This document shows positions 17,516 to 25,642 of a stretch of DNA of 50,148 nt, in pieces. This DNA comes from UBA2239 sp050177075 (GTDB taxonomy: Bacteria; Pseudomonadota; Gammaproteobacteria; Burkholderiales; UBA9220): assembly GCA_050177075.1 (NCBI GenBank), contig JBFXHL010000009.1, forward strand, positions 1 through 50,148. The letters are read 5' to 3'. The translations under genes were made by a program, and so were the position numbers. The number at the start of each line of letters is the position of its first letter. Position 1 is the first letter of the stretch. The notes beneath the pieces are model-generated. The model was not told the DNA's origin, did not search any database, and worked only from the letters and a program-made list of their open reading frames with translations.

Positions 17516-17521
17516 TATAAT
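17516..17521 (+). promoter_or_regulatory. Candidate -10 of nhaR, with nearby TCGAATA repeats
   Basis: A perfect TATAAT lies 37 bases before the nhaR GTG, with a weak CCGACT 16 bases further upstream. In the same htpX-nhaR interval TCGAATA occurs twice, and an ATCGA-ATAA-ATCGA direct repeat covers 17531-17544. These A+T-rich repeats could be LysR-type binding sites (inference). Confidence 0.4.
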
Positions 17522-17558
17522 TGGCTTATAGATCGAATAAATCGAAGAGTTGAAAAGC

Positions 17559-18449
17559 GTGAACTTCAAACACCTGCACTATTTCTGGATGGTGGCCCGC
17601 AGCGGCGGCGTCGCCCGGGCTAGCGAGCGCCTGCACCTGACGCCCCAGACGGTGAGCGCCCAGATCAAACTGCTGGAGGATGCCCTCGGCACCGCCCTGT
17701 TCCGCCCGGCGGGGCGGGGGCTGGAGCTGACCGAAACCGGACGCCTGACCCTGAGCTATGCGGACGAGATTTTCGCCCTCGGCGACGAGCTTAAGTCGGC
17801 GCTGGCCAGCCGCGGGCATGCGCCCCTGCGCCCGTTCCGGGTGGGCATCACCGATGTGGTACCGAAGGCCATCGCCTACCGCCTGCTGGAACCGGCGGCG
17901 AGCCTGGACGAGCCGGTGCGCCTGGTGTGCCGCGAGGGCAAGCTGGACCGCCTTCTGGCCGAACTGGCGCTGCATCGCCTGGAGCTGGTGATCGCCGACC
18001 GGCCGATACCCCCCAACATCAACGTGCGCGGCTACAGCCATAAGCTGGGGGAGAGCGAAATCGCCATTTTCGCCAGCCCGGCGCTGGCCGAAAGCTGCCG
18101 GGAATTTCCCCGCTGCCTGGACAATGCGCCTTTCTTCCTCCCCGGCGACGATGCCACGGTGCGCGGCCAGTTGGAGCGCTGGCTGGAGGCGATGCGCGTC
18201 GCCCCCCGGGTGGTGGCCGAGTTCGACGACAGCGCCCTGATGAAGGCCTTCGGCCAAGCGGGGGGCGGCTATTTCCCCGCGCCCACGGTGCTGGCGCCGG
18301 ACATGGAAGCCCACTACGGCGTCCGGCTGGTGGGACGCGTCGAGTCGGTGCGGGAGGCGTTTTACGCCATCACCGCGGAGCGCCGCATCACCCACCCCGC
18401 GGTGCGGGCGGTCACCGAAGGGGCGGGGCTGTCCCTGTCGGCGGCGTGA
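17559..18449 (+). CDS. nhaR: LysR-family transcriptional activator NhaR
   Basis: This is a 296-residue LysR regulator. The N-terminus (NFKHLHYFWMVA, then an HTH with RLHLTPQTVSAQIK) is characteristic of NhaR, the Na+-responsive activator of Na+/H+ antiporter genes. A periplasmic-binding-protein-like effector domain fills about 90-295. GTG 17559 is preferred because family members begin MNFKHLHYF; a TTG 9 bases earlier is possible. No antiporter gene is adjacent. The divergent htpX operon is the obvious local candidate target, and an ArsB/NhaD transporter lies 12 kb downstream. Confidence 0.88.
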   Translation: MNFKHLHYFWMVARSGGVARASERLHLTPQTVSAQIKLLEDALGTALFRPAGRGLELTETGRLTLSYADEIFALGDELKSALASRGHAPLRPFRVGITDVVPKAIAYRLLEPAASLDEPVRLVCREGKLDRLLAELALHRLELVIADRPIPPNINVRGYSHKLGESEIAIFASPALAESCREFPRCLDNAPFFLPGDDATVRGQLERWLEAMRVAPRVVAEFDDSALMKAFGQAGGGYFPAPTVLAPDMEAHYGVRLVGRVESVREAFYAITAERRITHPAVRAVTEGAGLSLSAA

Positions 18450-18505
18450 TGCCGGCGGCGGTTCCGTGGCAAAATGGCGGAACTCCAACTCGCGAGCGAA
18501 CAACC

Positions 18506-19117
18506 ATGGTCAAAGGCAATCTCTTCGTCATCACCGCGCCCTCCGGCGCCGGCAAGACCAGCCTGGTGCGGGCCCTGCTGGAGGCTGACAACCGGGCGAT
18601 GCTGTCCATTTCCTACACTACCCGCCCGCCCCGGCCGGGGGAGGTGGACGGCAAGGACTACCATTTCGTCAGCCGGGAGCAATTCGAGGCCATGCTGCAG
18701 CGGGGGGATTTTCTCGAAAGCGCCGAGGTCTACGGCAACTACTACGGGACCTCCCAGCCCTGGCTGGAGGGGGCCATGAACAGCGGCAACGACGTGATCC
18801 TGGAGATCGACTGGCAGGGGGCCGCCCAGGTGCGCAAGATTTTCCCCGCCGCCGTGGGAGTGTTCATTCTGCCGCCGTCCCTGGACGTGCTGCGCCAGCG
18901 CCTCAAGGGCCGCGCCCAGGACAGCGAGGAGGTGATCGCCCGCCGCTTGGCGGCGGCCAAGGAGGATATGAGCCACGTCAACGAATTCGACTATGTTATT
19001 ATTAACAATCAGTTCGATGTGGCGCTGCAGGACCTGCTGGCCGTCTTTCGCGCCGAGCGCCTGCGCCTCCAACCCCAGATGGCGCGCCACGCCGCCATGA
19101 TCCGCGACTTGATTTGA
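18506..19117 (+). CDS. gmk: Guanylate kinase
   Basis: This 203-residue enzyme phosphorylates GMP to GDP. The P-loop APSGAGKTS is at 11-19. The GMP-binding residues (SISYTTRPPRPGEVDGKDYHF) and the LEIDWQGAAQVR segment are intact. ATG 18506 is used; the reading frame extends upstream without family similarity. It is followed at 16 bases by rpoZ and then spoT, the order usual in proteobacteria, which links guanine nucleotide supply with (p)ppGpp metabolism. Confidence 0.97.
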   Translation: MVKGNLFVITAPSGAGKTSLVRALLEADNRAMLSISYTTRPPRPGEVDGKDYHFVSREQFEAMLQRGDFLESAEVYGNYYGTSQPWLEGAMNSGNDVILEIDWQGAAQVRKIFPAAVGVFILPPSLDVLRQRLKGRAQDSEEVIARRLAAAKEDMSHVNEFDYVIINNQFDVALQDLLAVFRAERLRLQPQMARHAAMIRDLI

Positions 19118-19133
19118 AAAGGTAACCAACCAA

Positions 19134-19340
19134 ATGGCACGCATCACCGTTGACGATTGTCTGAAGTACATCCCCAACCGTTTCGACCTCACCCTGGCCG
19201 CCACCTACCGCGCCCGCCAGATTTCCCTCGGCGGCACTCCCCTGGTGGATGCCGGCCGGGACAAGCCTACCGTCATCGCCCTGAAGGAAATCGGCCTCGG
19301 CAAAGTGGGCCCCGAAATCCTCAACAAGGGCCAGGCCTGA
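19134..19340 (+). CDS. rpoZ: RNA polymerase omega subunit
   Basis: This is a 68-residue protein starting MARITVDDCLKYIPNRFDL, the canonical omega N-terminus, followed by AATYRARQIS. Omega helps assemble beta' into RNA polymerase and forms part of one ppGpp-binding site. It has the expected length and sits between gmk and spoT, 21 bases before the spoT start. Confidence 0.97.
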   Translation: MARITVDDCLKYIPNRFDLTLAATYRARQISLGGTPLVDAGRDKPTVIALKEIGLGKVGPEILNKGQA

Positions 19341-19352
19341 TCCAGGGTCGAA

Positions 19353-19400
19353 GGATGAAGGATGAAAGAAGGCACCGCCCAGGAATCCGATCCTTCATCC
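19353..19400 (+). repeat. 11-bp inverted repeat enclosing the spoT start codon
   Basis: GGATGAAGGAT at 19353-19363 is perfectly repeated in inverted orientation at 19390-19400, with a 26-base loop. The left arm contains the AAGG ribosome binding region and runs into the spoT ATG (19362). In mRNA the hairpin could mask initiation, and the right arm supplies spoT codons 10-13. Confidence 0.6.
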
Positions 19401-21545
19401 TACGTCTACCACGGCAGCGGCGCCCAGGCTGAATTCAGCCTGCTGAAGGAGCGCCTCGCCGCCTACCTCAAGCCCGAGGACGTCGCCCAGGTCGAAGCGG
19501 CCTACCGCTTCAGCGACGCCGCCCACAAGGGCCAGTTGCGCGCCAGCGGCGACCCCTACATCTCCCATCCGGTGGAAGTGTGCACCATCCTTTCCGAATG
19601 GCACCTGGACGTGCCGGCCCTGTGCGCCGCCATGCTCCACGACGTGATGGAGGACACCCCCACCACCATGGAGGATATCGCCGAGCGCTTCGGCAAGACC
19701 GTGGCGGTGCTGGTGGACGGCGTTTCCAAGCTGGACAAGATCGAGTTTCAGACCGAGGCCCAGGCCCAGGGGGAGAACTTCCGCAAGATGCTCCTGGCCA
19801 TGGCCCGGGACGTGCGGGTCATCCTCATCAAGCTCGCCGACCGTCTCCACAACATGCGCACCCTGGGCCCCATGGCCATGGAAAAGCGCCGCCGCATCGC
19901 CGGAGAAACCCTGGAAATCTACGCCCCCATCGCCAACCGCCTCGGCCTCAACAACCTCTACCGGGAGCTGGAGGACCTGTGCTTCTTCTATCTCTACCCC
20001 AACCGCTACTCGGTGCTGGAAAAGGCCGTCAAGGCCGCCCGGGGCAACCGGCGCGAGCTGGTGGGGAAGGTGCTGGAGGCCATCAAGCAGAAACTCAAGG
20101 ACTGCAACATCGAGGCCACCGTCACCGGGCGGGAGAAGCACCTCTACAGCATCTACAGCAAGATGCAGGGTAAGAACCTGGCCTTCTCCGAGGTCTATGA
20201 CATCTACGGCTTCCGCGTCATCGTCAAGGACGTGCCCACCGCCTACATCGCCCTCGGCGCCCTGCACAGCCTGTACAAGCCGATTCCCGGCAAGTTCAAG
20301 GACTACATCGCCATCCCCAAGGCCAACGGCTACCAGTCCCTGCACACTACCCTCTTCGGCCCCTTCGGCACGCCCATCGAGGTGCAGATCCGCACCACCG
20401 ACATGCACAAGATCGCCGAGGCGGGCGTGGCCTCCCATTGGCTGTACAAGAGCTCCGAGACCTCCATGAACGAGGTCCAGCAAAAGACCCACCAGTGGCT
20501 CCAGAGCCTGCTCGAAATCCAGTCCGAGAGCGGCGACGCGGTGGAATTCCTGGAGCACATCAAGGTGGACCTGTTCCCGGACGAGGTCTACGTCTTCACC
20601 CCCAAGGGCAAGATTTTCTCCCTGCCCCGGGGCGCCACGGCGGTGGACTTCGCCTACGCGGTCCACACCGACGTGGGCAACCGTTGCGTGGCGGTGAAAA
20701 TCAACCACGAGCTGGCCCCCCTGCGCACCGAACTGCGCAACGGCGACCAGGTGGAAATCATCACCACCGCCCACGGCCGTCCCAACCCGGCCTGGCTCAA
20801 CTACGTGGTCACCGGCAAGGCCCGCTCCCACATCCGCCACTACCTCAAGACCATGCAGTACGAGGAGTCGGCGGCCCTGGGCGAACGCATGCTCAATCAG
20901 GCCCTGCGGGCCCTGCAGGTGGAGCCGGGGCAGGTGAGCGACGTCCAGTGGGAACGCTTCCTCAAGGAAAACAGCGGCAAGTCGCGCCAGGAAGTCCTGG
21001 CCGACATCGGCCTGGGCAAGCGCCTCAACGTCGTGGTGGCGACCCAGCTCCTGGCCGCCGGCGGCGAGGCGGGCGTCGAGCGCAAGCCGGGCCAGGTGGG
21101 CGCCGTCACCATCCGCGGCACCGAAGGCATGGCGGTGCAGCTGGCCAAGTGCTGCCGGCCCATCCCCGGCGATCCCATCATCGGCTTCATCAACAAGGGC
21201 AAGGGCCTCGTCATCCACACCCACGACTGCCCCACGATCGCCGAATACCGCGCCGACCCGGACAAATGGCTGGACGTGGAATGGGACCCGGATACCCGCA
21301 AGCTGTTCGACGTCACCATCCGCCTCGTGGTCGCCAACCAGCGCGGCGTCCTGGCCAAGGTCGCCGCCTCCATCGCCGAAGCCGGCTCCAACATCGACAA
21401 CGTGGCGATGGAAGGGGAAGACGGCAGCGCCTACACCAACATGACCTTCACCCTGCAAGTGGAAAACCGGGTGCATCTGGCCCAGGTGATGAAGAATCTG
21501 CGGCGGATTCAGGAGGTGGTTAGGATTGCGAGGGTGAAGGGGTAG
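19362..21545 (+). CDS. spoT: Bifunctional (p)ppGpp synthetase/hydrolase SpoT (Rel family)
   Basis: This 727-residue protein makes and degrades (p)ppGpp. The N-terminal HD hydrolase carries YISHP and MLHDVMEDT (H93, D94), so hydrolysis should be active. The synthetase domain has GREKHLYSIYSKMQ, YGFRVIV and KDYIAIPKANGYQSLHT. TGS (VYVFTPKGKI, about 408 on), the ZFD/CC region with CCRPIPGD, and a C-terminal ACT domain (about 650-727) complete the architecture. ATG 19362 sits at an inverted repeat, and the first 20 residues look unlike other SpoT proteins. It is the third gene of gmk-rpoZ-spoT. Confidence 0.96.
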   Translation: MKEGTAQESDPSSYVYHGSGAQAEFSLLKERLAAYLKPEDVAQVEAAYRFSDAAHKGQLRASGDPYISHPVEVCTILSEWHLDVPALCAAMLHDVMEDTPTTMEDIAERFGKTVAVLVDGVSKLDKIEFQTEAQAQGENFRKMLLAMARDVRVILIKLADRLHNMRTLGPMAMEKRRRIAGETLEIYAPIANRLGLNNLYRELEDLCFFYLYPNRYSVLEKAVKAARGNRRELVGKVLEAIKQKLKDCNIEATVTGREKHLYSIYSKMQGKNLAFSEVYDIYGFRVIVKDVPTAYIALGALHSLYKPIPGKFKDYIAIPKANGYQSLHTTLFGPFGTPIEVQIRTTDMHKIAEAGVASHWLYKSSETSMNEVQQKTHQWLQSLLEIQSESGDAVEFLEHIKVDLFPDEVYVFTPKGKIFSLPRGATAVDFAYAVHTDVGNRCVAVKINHELAPLRTELRNGDQVEIITTAHGRPNPAWLNYVVTGKARSHIRHYLKTMQYEESAALGERMLNQALRALQVEPGQVSDVQWERFLKENSGKSRQEVLADIGLGKRLNVVVATQLLAAGGEAGVERKPGQVGAVTIRGTEGMAVQLAKCCRPIPGDPIIGFINKGKGLVIHTHDCPTIAEYRADPDKWLDVEWDPDTRKLFDVTIRLVVANQRGVLAKVAASIAEAGSNIDNVAMEGEDGSAYTNMTFTLQVENRVHLAQVMKNLRRIQEVVRIARVKG

Positions 21546-21555
21546 GTTTTGTAGC

Positions 21556-21579
21556 GCAGGCGATCTCGCCTGCTGTTTT
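21556..21579 (+). terminator. Palindrome after spoT, possible weak terminator
   Basis: GCAGGCGA at 21556-21563 pairs perfectly with TCGCCTGC at 21566-21573, followed by TGTTTTG. The interrupted T-run makes termination plausible but weak. The palindrome also resembles repetitive extragenic elements. Confidence 0.4.
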
Positions 21580-21584
21580 GGGGT

Positions 21585-21664
21585 TTGTCGCGCTTTCGCG
21601 CGAGTTGATTGGGTGCCGGGCTACCCCCGACACGACACCCAAACAACTGCGCGAAAGCGCACAA
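21585..21664. repeat. Long imperfect inverted repeat between spoT and ridA
   Basis: Arms at 21585-21615 and 21636-21664 match over about 28 bases with one mismatch and two single-base gaps around a 20-base loop. Each arm also folds alone (TCGCGC with GCGCGA at 21588-21603; TGCGC with GCGCA at 21648-21661). This looks like a small palindromic repeat element. The ridA ATG lies 37 bases further on. Confidence 0.75.
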
Positions 21665-21701
21665 GACAGAACACGTAAACACAAGTAAGAAGGACCAAAC
21701 C

Positions 21702-22082
21702 ATGACCACCAAACAAATCATCTCCACCCCCCACGCCCCCCAGGCCATCGGCACCTACTCCCAAGCCGTGAAAGTGGGCACTACCGTCTACCTCTCCGGC
21801 CAGATCGGCCTCGACCCCGCTTCCATGCAGATGGTGGAAGGCATCGAGAACCAGATCCACCGCGTGTTTCAGAACCTGAAGGCGGTGGCGGAAGCCGCCG
21901 GCGGCTCCATGGCCGACGTGGTGAAGCTCAACGTGTTCCTCACCGACCTGTGCAACTTCGCCAAGGTGAACGAGATCATGGCCCAGTACTTCACCCAGCC
22001 CTACCCCGCCCGCGCCGCCGTGGGCGTGAAGGAGCTGCCCCGGGGGGCGCTGGTGGAAGCCGATGGCGTGATGGAGCTGTAA
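21702..22082 (+). CDS. ridA: RidA family reactive-intermediate deaminase
   Basis: This 126-residue protein belongs to the YjgF/YER057c/UK114 family, which hydrolyses reactive enamine/imine intermediates released by PLP enzymes. GTYSQAVKVGTTVYLSGQIGLDP, the VVKLNVFLTDL strand and YPARAAVGVKELPRGALVE (with the conserved substrate-binding Arg) are present. The C-terminus ends VEADGVMEL, slightly unlike the usual VEIEAIA. ATG 21702 is preferred over upstream frames, which run through the palindromic repeat. It lies 15 bases upstream of recG. Confidence 0.93.
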   Translation: MTTKQIISTPHAPQAIGTYSQAVKVGTTVYLSGQIGLDPASMQMVEGIENQIHRVFQNLKAVAEAAGGSMADVVKLNVFLTDLCNFAKVNEIMAQYFTQPYPARAAVGVKELPRGALVEADGVMEL

Positions 22083-22097
22083 CGGGGGTTGAGAGGG

Positions 22098-24164
22098 ATG
22101 AGTCGAGCGCCGAGAGACAAGGGAGGGGCCAAGCCCGCTCTCGACTCTCGACCCTCGGCCGCCCTCCGCTCGAAGCTCGAAAAGCTCGGCCTGTTCACCG
22201 ACTTCGACCTCCTGCTTCACCTGCCCCTGCGCTACGTGGACGAGACCCACCTCTACCCCATCGCCGACGCCCCCATCGGGCAGACGGTGCTGGTGGAAGG
22301 GGAGGTGGTGGACGCCGAGGTGAAGTACAAGCCCCGCAAGCGCCTCATCGCACGGGTACGGGACGAAAGCGGGGTGCTGGCGCTCACTTTCTTCAATTTT
22401 TACCCCAGCCAGGTCAAGCAGCTCCAGCCCGGCGCGCGGCTGCGGTTGCTGGGGGAGGTGCGGCCCGGTTTCTTCGGCGCCGAGATGGCCCATCCCAAAT
22501 ACAAGGTGGTGCGGGGCGAAGCGCCCCTGGCGGAGACCCTGACCCCGGTCTATCCCACCACCGCCGGCCTGGGTCAGGAGACTCTGGGCAAGGCCATCGC
22601 CACGTGCCTGGAGAGGCTGGACCTGTCCGACACCCTGCCGGCGGAAATGCGGGAGCGCTTGTCCCTGCCGGGTTTCGCCGAGAGCGTGCGCTTCCTCCAC
22701 CATCCGCCGCCGGAAACGCCCCAGGCGCTGCTGGAATCCCGCGACCATCCCGCCTGGCGCCGCCTGGCCTTCGACGAGCTGCTGGCCCAGCAGCTGTCCA
22801 TGCGCCTCCACTACCGCCGCCGCCACGGCGAGAAGGCGCCGAGCCTGCCGCCGAAGGGGGCCCTCACCCAGCAGCTCCTGGCGGCATTGCCCTTCCAGCT
22901 CACCCGGGCCCAGGCTCGGGTGATGGGGGAGATCAGCCGCGACCTGGCCCAGCCCCACCCCATGCAGCGCCTGCTGCAAGGCGACGTGGGCAGCGGCAAG
23001 ACGGTGGTGGCCGCCCTGGCGGCCCTGCAGGCGGTGGAGAACGGCTACCAGGCGGCCATCATGGCGCCGACGGAAATCCTCGCCGAGCAGCACTACCTCA
23101 AACTCTCCGCCTGGCTCGAACCCATGGGGCTGAAAGTGGCGTGGCTGGTGTCCAGCCTGGGGAAGAAGGACAAGCAGGCGGCGCTGGAAATGGTGGCTTC
23201 CGGCGAGGCCCCCATCGCCGTGGGCACCCACGCCCTGTTCCAGGAGCAGGTGGCCTTCGCCAAACTGGGCCTGGCGGTGATCGACGAGCAGCACCGCTTC
23301 GGCGTTCACCAGCGCCTAGCCCTGCGCCAGAAGGGACAAGGGGCCGTGCATCAGTTGATGATGAGCGCCACGCCCATCCCCCGCACCCTATCCATGAGCT
23401 ACTACGCCGATTTGGACGTGTCGGTGATCGACGAACTGCCCCCCGGCCGCACGCCGGTGGTGACCAAGCTGGTGTCCGACGGGCGCCGGGACGAGGTCGT
23501 CGCCCGGGTGCGGGATGCCTGCCTCCAGGGGCGGCAGGCCTACTGGGTGTGTCCCCTGATCGAGGAGTCGGAGGCGCTGCAACTCCAGACCGCCCTCGAC
23601 ACCTACGAAACCCTGACCCGGACTTTTCCCGAGTTGAAAGTGGGCCTGGTCCACGGCCGCCTGAAGACGGCGGAGAAGGCGGCGGTGATGGACGCCTTCA
23701 AGCGGGGCGAACTGCACCTGCTGGTGGCGACCACCGTGATCGAAGTGGGGGTGGACGTGCCCAACGCTTCCCTGATGGTGATCGAGCACGCCGAGCGCAT
23801 GGGCCTGGCCCAGCTTCACCAGCTGCGGGGCCGGGTGGGGCGTGGGGCGGCGCAGAGCGTCTGCATCCTGCTCTATGCGCCGCCCCTGTCCGAGACTGCC
23901 CAGGAGCGGCTGAAGGTGATCCGGGAGACCATCGACGGTTTCGAGATTTCCCGCCAGGACCTGCGCATCCGCGGGCCGGGGGAATTTCTCGGCGCCCGCC
24001 AGAGCGGCGTGCCCATGCTGCGGGTGGCGGACATCGAGCGGGATATGGACTTGCTGGAGGCGGCCCGGGATGCCGCCGAGAGCCTTCTCGCCAGCCAGCC
24101 GGAGCTGGTGGACAAGCATCTTCAGCGCTGGCTGGGAGGGCGGCAGGAATTCCTCAAGGCCTAG
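22098..24164 (+). CDS. recG: ATP-dependent DNA helicase RecG
   Basis: This 688-residue helicase remodels stalled replication forks and branched DNA. The wedge/OB region is at about 50-150. Walker A is GDVGSGKT at about 295-302, the DEAD-type box is DEQH at about 395-398, and the C-terminal helicase motifs include ATTVIEVGVDVPNA and HQLRGRVGRG. The RecG tail with RGPGEFLGARQSG is intact. ATG 22098 has AGAGGG just upstream. The first 24 residues are low-complexity and encoded within an inverted repeat, so initiation could be a little further in. Confidence 0.96.
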   Translation: MSRAPRDKGGAKPALDSRPSAALRSKLEKLGLFTDFDLLLHLPLRYVDETHLYPIADAPIGQTVLVEGEVVDAEVKYKPRKRLIARVRDESGVLALTFFNFYPSQVKQLQPGARLRLLGEVRPGFFGAEMAHPKYKVVRGEAPLAETLTPVYPTTAGLGQETLGKAIATCLERLDLSDTLPAEMRERLSLPGFAESVRFLHHPPPETPQALLESRDHPAWRRLAFDELLAQQLSMRLHYRRRHGEKAPSLPPKGALTQQLLAALPFQLTRAQARVMGEISRDLAQPHPMQRLLQGDVGSGKTVVAALAALQAVENGYQAAIMAPTEILAEQHYLKLSAWLEPMGLKVAWLVSSLGKKDKQAALEMVASGEAPIAVGTHALFQEQVAFAKLGLAVIDEQHRFGVHQRLALRQKGQGAVHQLMMSATPIPRTLSMSYYADLDVSVIDELPPGRTPVVTKLVSDGRRDEVVARVRDACLQGRQAYWVCPLIEESEALQLQTALDTYETLTRTFPELKVGLVHGRLKTAEKAAVMDAFKRGELHLLVATTVIEVGVDVPNASLMVIEHAERMGLAQLHQLRGRVGRGAAQSVCILLYAPPLSETAQERLKVIRETIDGFEISRQDLRIRGPGEFLGARQSGVPMLRVADIERDMDLLEAARDAAESLLASQPELVDKHLQRWLGGRQEFLKA
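22100..22147 (+). repeat. 8-bp inverted repeat at the recG start
   Basis: GAGTCGAG at 22100-22107 is matched by CTCGACTC at 22140-22147. The left arm begins on the last base of the recG ATG, and the surrounding sequence is built from GAGTCGAG-like and CTCTCGAC-like words. The placement mirrors the inverted repeat at the spoT start. Confidence 0.5.
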
Positions 24165-24184
24165 TTTTCTGCCATGATGGAACC

Positions 24185-25072
24185 ATGAGCCTGCAGGATA
24201 TCGATATCGACGAAATCCCTCTCGGCAAGCCCCTGCCCTGGGCTATTTACGACCGGGGCGGGCGCTTGTTGTTCGACCGCGGCCAGGTGCTGCCCGGCCG
24301 TGAGGCATTGGCCGGGCATGCGGGCGGCGGTCTGCTGGCCGACCTCGACGCCTCGGTGGAGGCCCTCAAGACCATGACCGGCATGGCAGTGCCGGCGGAG
24401 GCCGACGAGCGTCCCACCGAAGAGCTGTTCCCGCCGGGGGGCGTCAAGCCCCAGATCTGGGACCGGGTCCAAATCCGCTTGCCGGGAACGGCCAGGGGAA
24501 AAATCTTGTATTCCCACCTTATCGGCTACGTCAAGGGCACGACCATCCTCCTCACCTTGCCCCGCGATGGCGAGCACTGGGTGAGCGTCCCCGAGGGGGA
24601 GATGGTGGAAGTGCGCAACCTCACCGGCAACCACATCTACGTTTTCCGCTCCGAGGTGCTCCGGGTGTCTCTCGGCGGCGTCCCCTACATGCACCTGCGC
24701 TATCCGCTGCAGGTGCAGCGCCAGCAACTGCGACGGGCGCCCTGGGCGAAAACCAGCCTGGCGGTGACGGTGACCGCGGCGGACGGCCATCGGGCGGAGG
24801 GGCACATCACCAACCTGAGCAGCAGCGGCGCCCACTTGGCCGCCTACAGTCGCCTGGGGGGCAAGGACGACGCGCTGCGCCTCGCCTTCCGCGTCGAATG
24901 CGGCGCCGCGACGGCGGAGCTGGAACTGGGAGCGGTCATCCGTCGCGAAGCCGAAGGGAGCGAGGCGGGGCTGCTGGAGTACGGCGTGGAATTTCAGGGC
25001 CTTGCCGAAGAAACGGTGCTGTGGCTCAAGTGCATGGTGTACGAACGGATCGCCGAGGGCTACCTGACCTAG
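24185..25072 (+). CDS. PilZ-domain cyclic-di-GMP receptor (first of two paralogues)
   Basis: This is a 295-residue cytoplasmic protein. The N-terminus has a module with IPLGKPLPWAIYD followed by a G-rich strand. A YcgR-like flanking domain (about 90-180) precedes a C-terminal PilZ domain. The cyclic-di-GMP signature is complete: RQQLR (RxxxR), then NLSSSG (NxSxxG) about 30 residues later. The architecture and several motifs (PLGxxLPW, ELFPPxGxxPQ, LEYGVEF, VLWLxCxVxERIAxGxL) are shared with the protein at 36367-37284. It lies 20 bases after recG and is followed by ubiC, which has its own promoter-like element. Its effector partner is unknown. Confidence 0.85.
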   Translation: MSLQDIDIDEIPLGKPLPWAIYDRGGRLLFDRGQVLPGREALAGHAGGGLLADLDASVEALKTMTGMAVPAEADERPTEELFPPGGVKPQIWDRVQIRLPGTARGKILYSHLIGYVKGTTILLTLPRDGEHWVSVPEGEMVEVRNLTGNHIYVFRSEVLRVSLGGVPYMHLRYPLQVQRQQLRRAPWAKTSLAVTVTAADGHRAEGHITNLSSSGAHLAAYSRLGGKDDALRLAFRVECGAATAELELGAVIRREAEGSEAGLLEYGVEFQGLAEETVLWLKCMVYERIAEGYLT

Positions 25073-25077
25073 CCGCC

Positions 25078-25086
25078 TGTTATAAT
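25078..25086 (+). promoter_or_regulatory. Extended -10 promoter of ubiC
   Basis: TGTTATAAT at 25078-25086 is an extended -10 (TG, one base, TATAAT). The -35 region is weak, as is common for extended -10 promoters. The leader before ATG 25115 would be about 22 bases. Confidence 0.5.
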
Positions 25087-25114
25087 CACACCTTTCCCCG
25101 ATTCGATTCTCCCC

Positions 25115-25639
25115 ATGAAGCATGCCTTGCCCTTGGAACGCTGGACGCGGCTGCCGCCGGGGGCAGCGGGCGGCTATCGGCCCTGGCTGCTCGACCACGG
25201 TTCCCTCACGCGGCGCATTCAGCTCCGCTGCGAGACCTTCAGCGTGCGCGGCGTGCGCCAGCGGGAGGGGCGCATCCACGGCCGTGGCGGACGGGGGCTG
25301 GGCCGCGTCCTGGTGAGGGAGGTCTTTCTCCACTGCGGCGAATCGGCGGTGGTCTACGCCTCCAGCGTCCTGCCCCTCGACAGCCTTTGCGGCCCCTGGC
25401 GCCGCCTCGGCGCCCTGGGGACGAAGCCATTGGGGGCGGTGCTGTTCGCCGACCCGCGGGTGAAGCGCTTGCCCCTGTGCTTCAAGAAGCTCCATTCCCG
25501 CCACGTCCTTTATCGCCGGGCCAGCGAGGCCCTGGACCAAAAACCGTCCTTCCTCTGGGCGCGGCGTTCGGAGTTTCGCCTGGGGCAAGGGCGCATCTGG
25601 GTGACGGAAGTGTTCCTGCCCGCCATCTTGGAGTTGTGA
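25115..25639 (+). CDS. ubiC: Chorismate pyruvate-lyase UbiC
   Basis: This 174-residue protein converts chorismate to 4-hydroxybenzoate and pyruvate, the first committed step of ubiquinone synthesis. UbiC features are visible: W-LLDHGSLTRRI near the N-terminus, the VREVFL strand, ASSVLPLDSL and the C-terminal WVTEVFLP. It starts at ATG 25115 and is separated from ubiA by 3 bases. Cys and Arg content is high but the frame is intact. Confidence 0.88.
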   Translation: MKHALPLERWTRLPPGAAGGYRPWLLDHGSLTRRIQLRCETFSVRGVRQREGRIHGRGGRGLGRVLVREVFLHCGESAVVYASSVLPLDSLCGPWRRLGALGTKPLGAVLFADPRVKRLPLCFKKLHSRHVLYRRASEALDQKPSFLWARRSEFRLGQGRIWVTEVFLPAILEL

Positions 25640-25642
25640 GCC

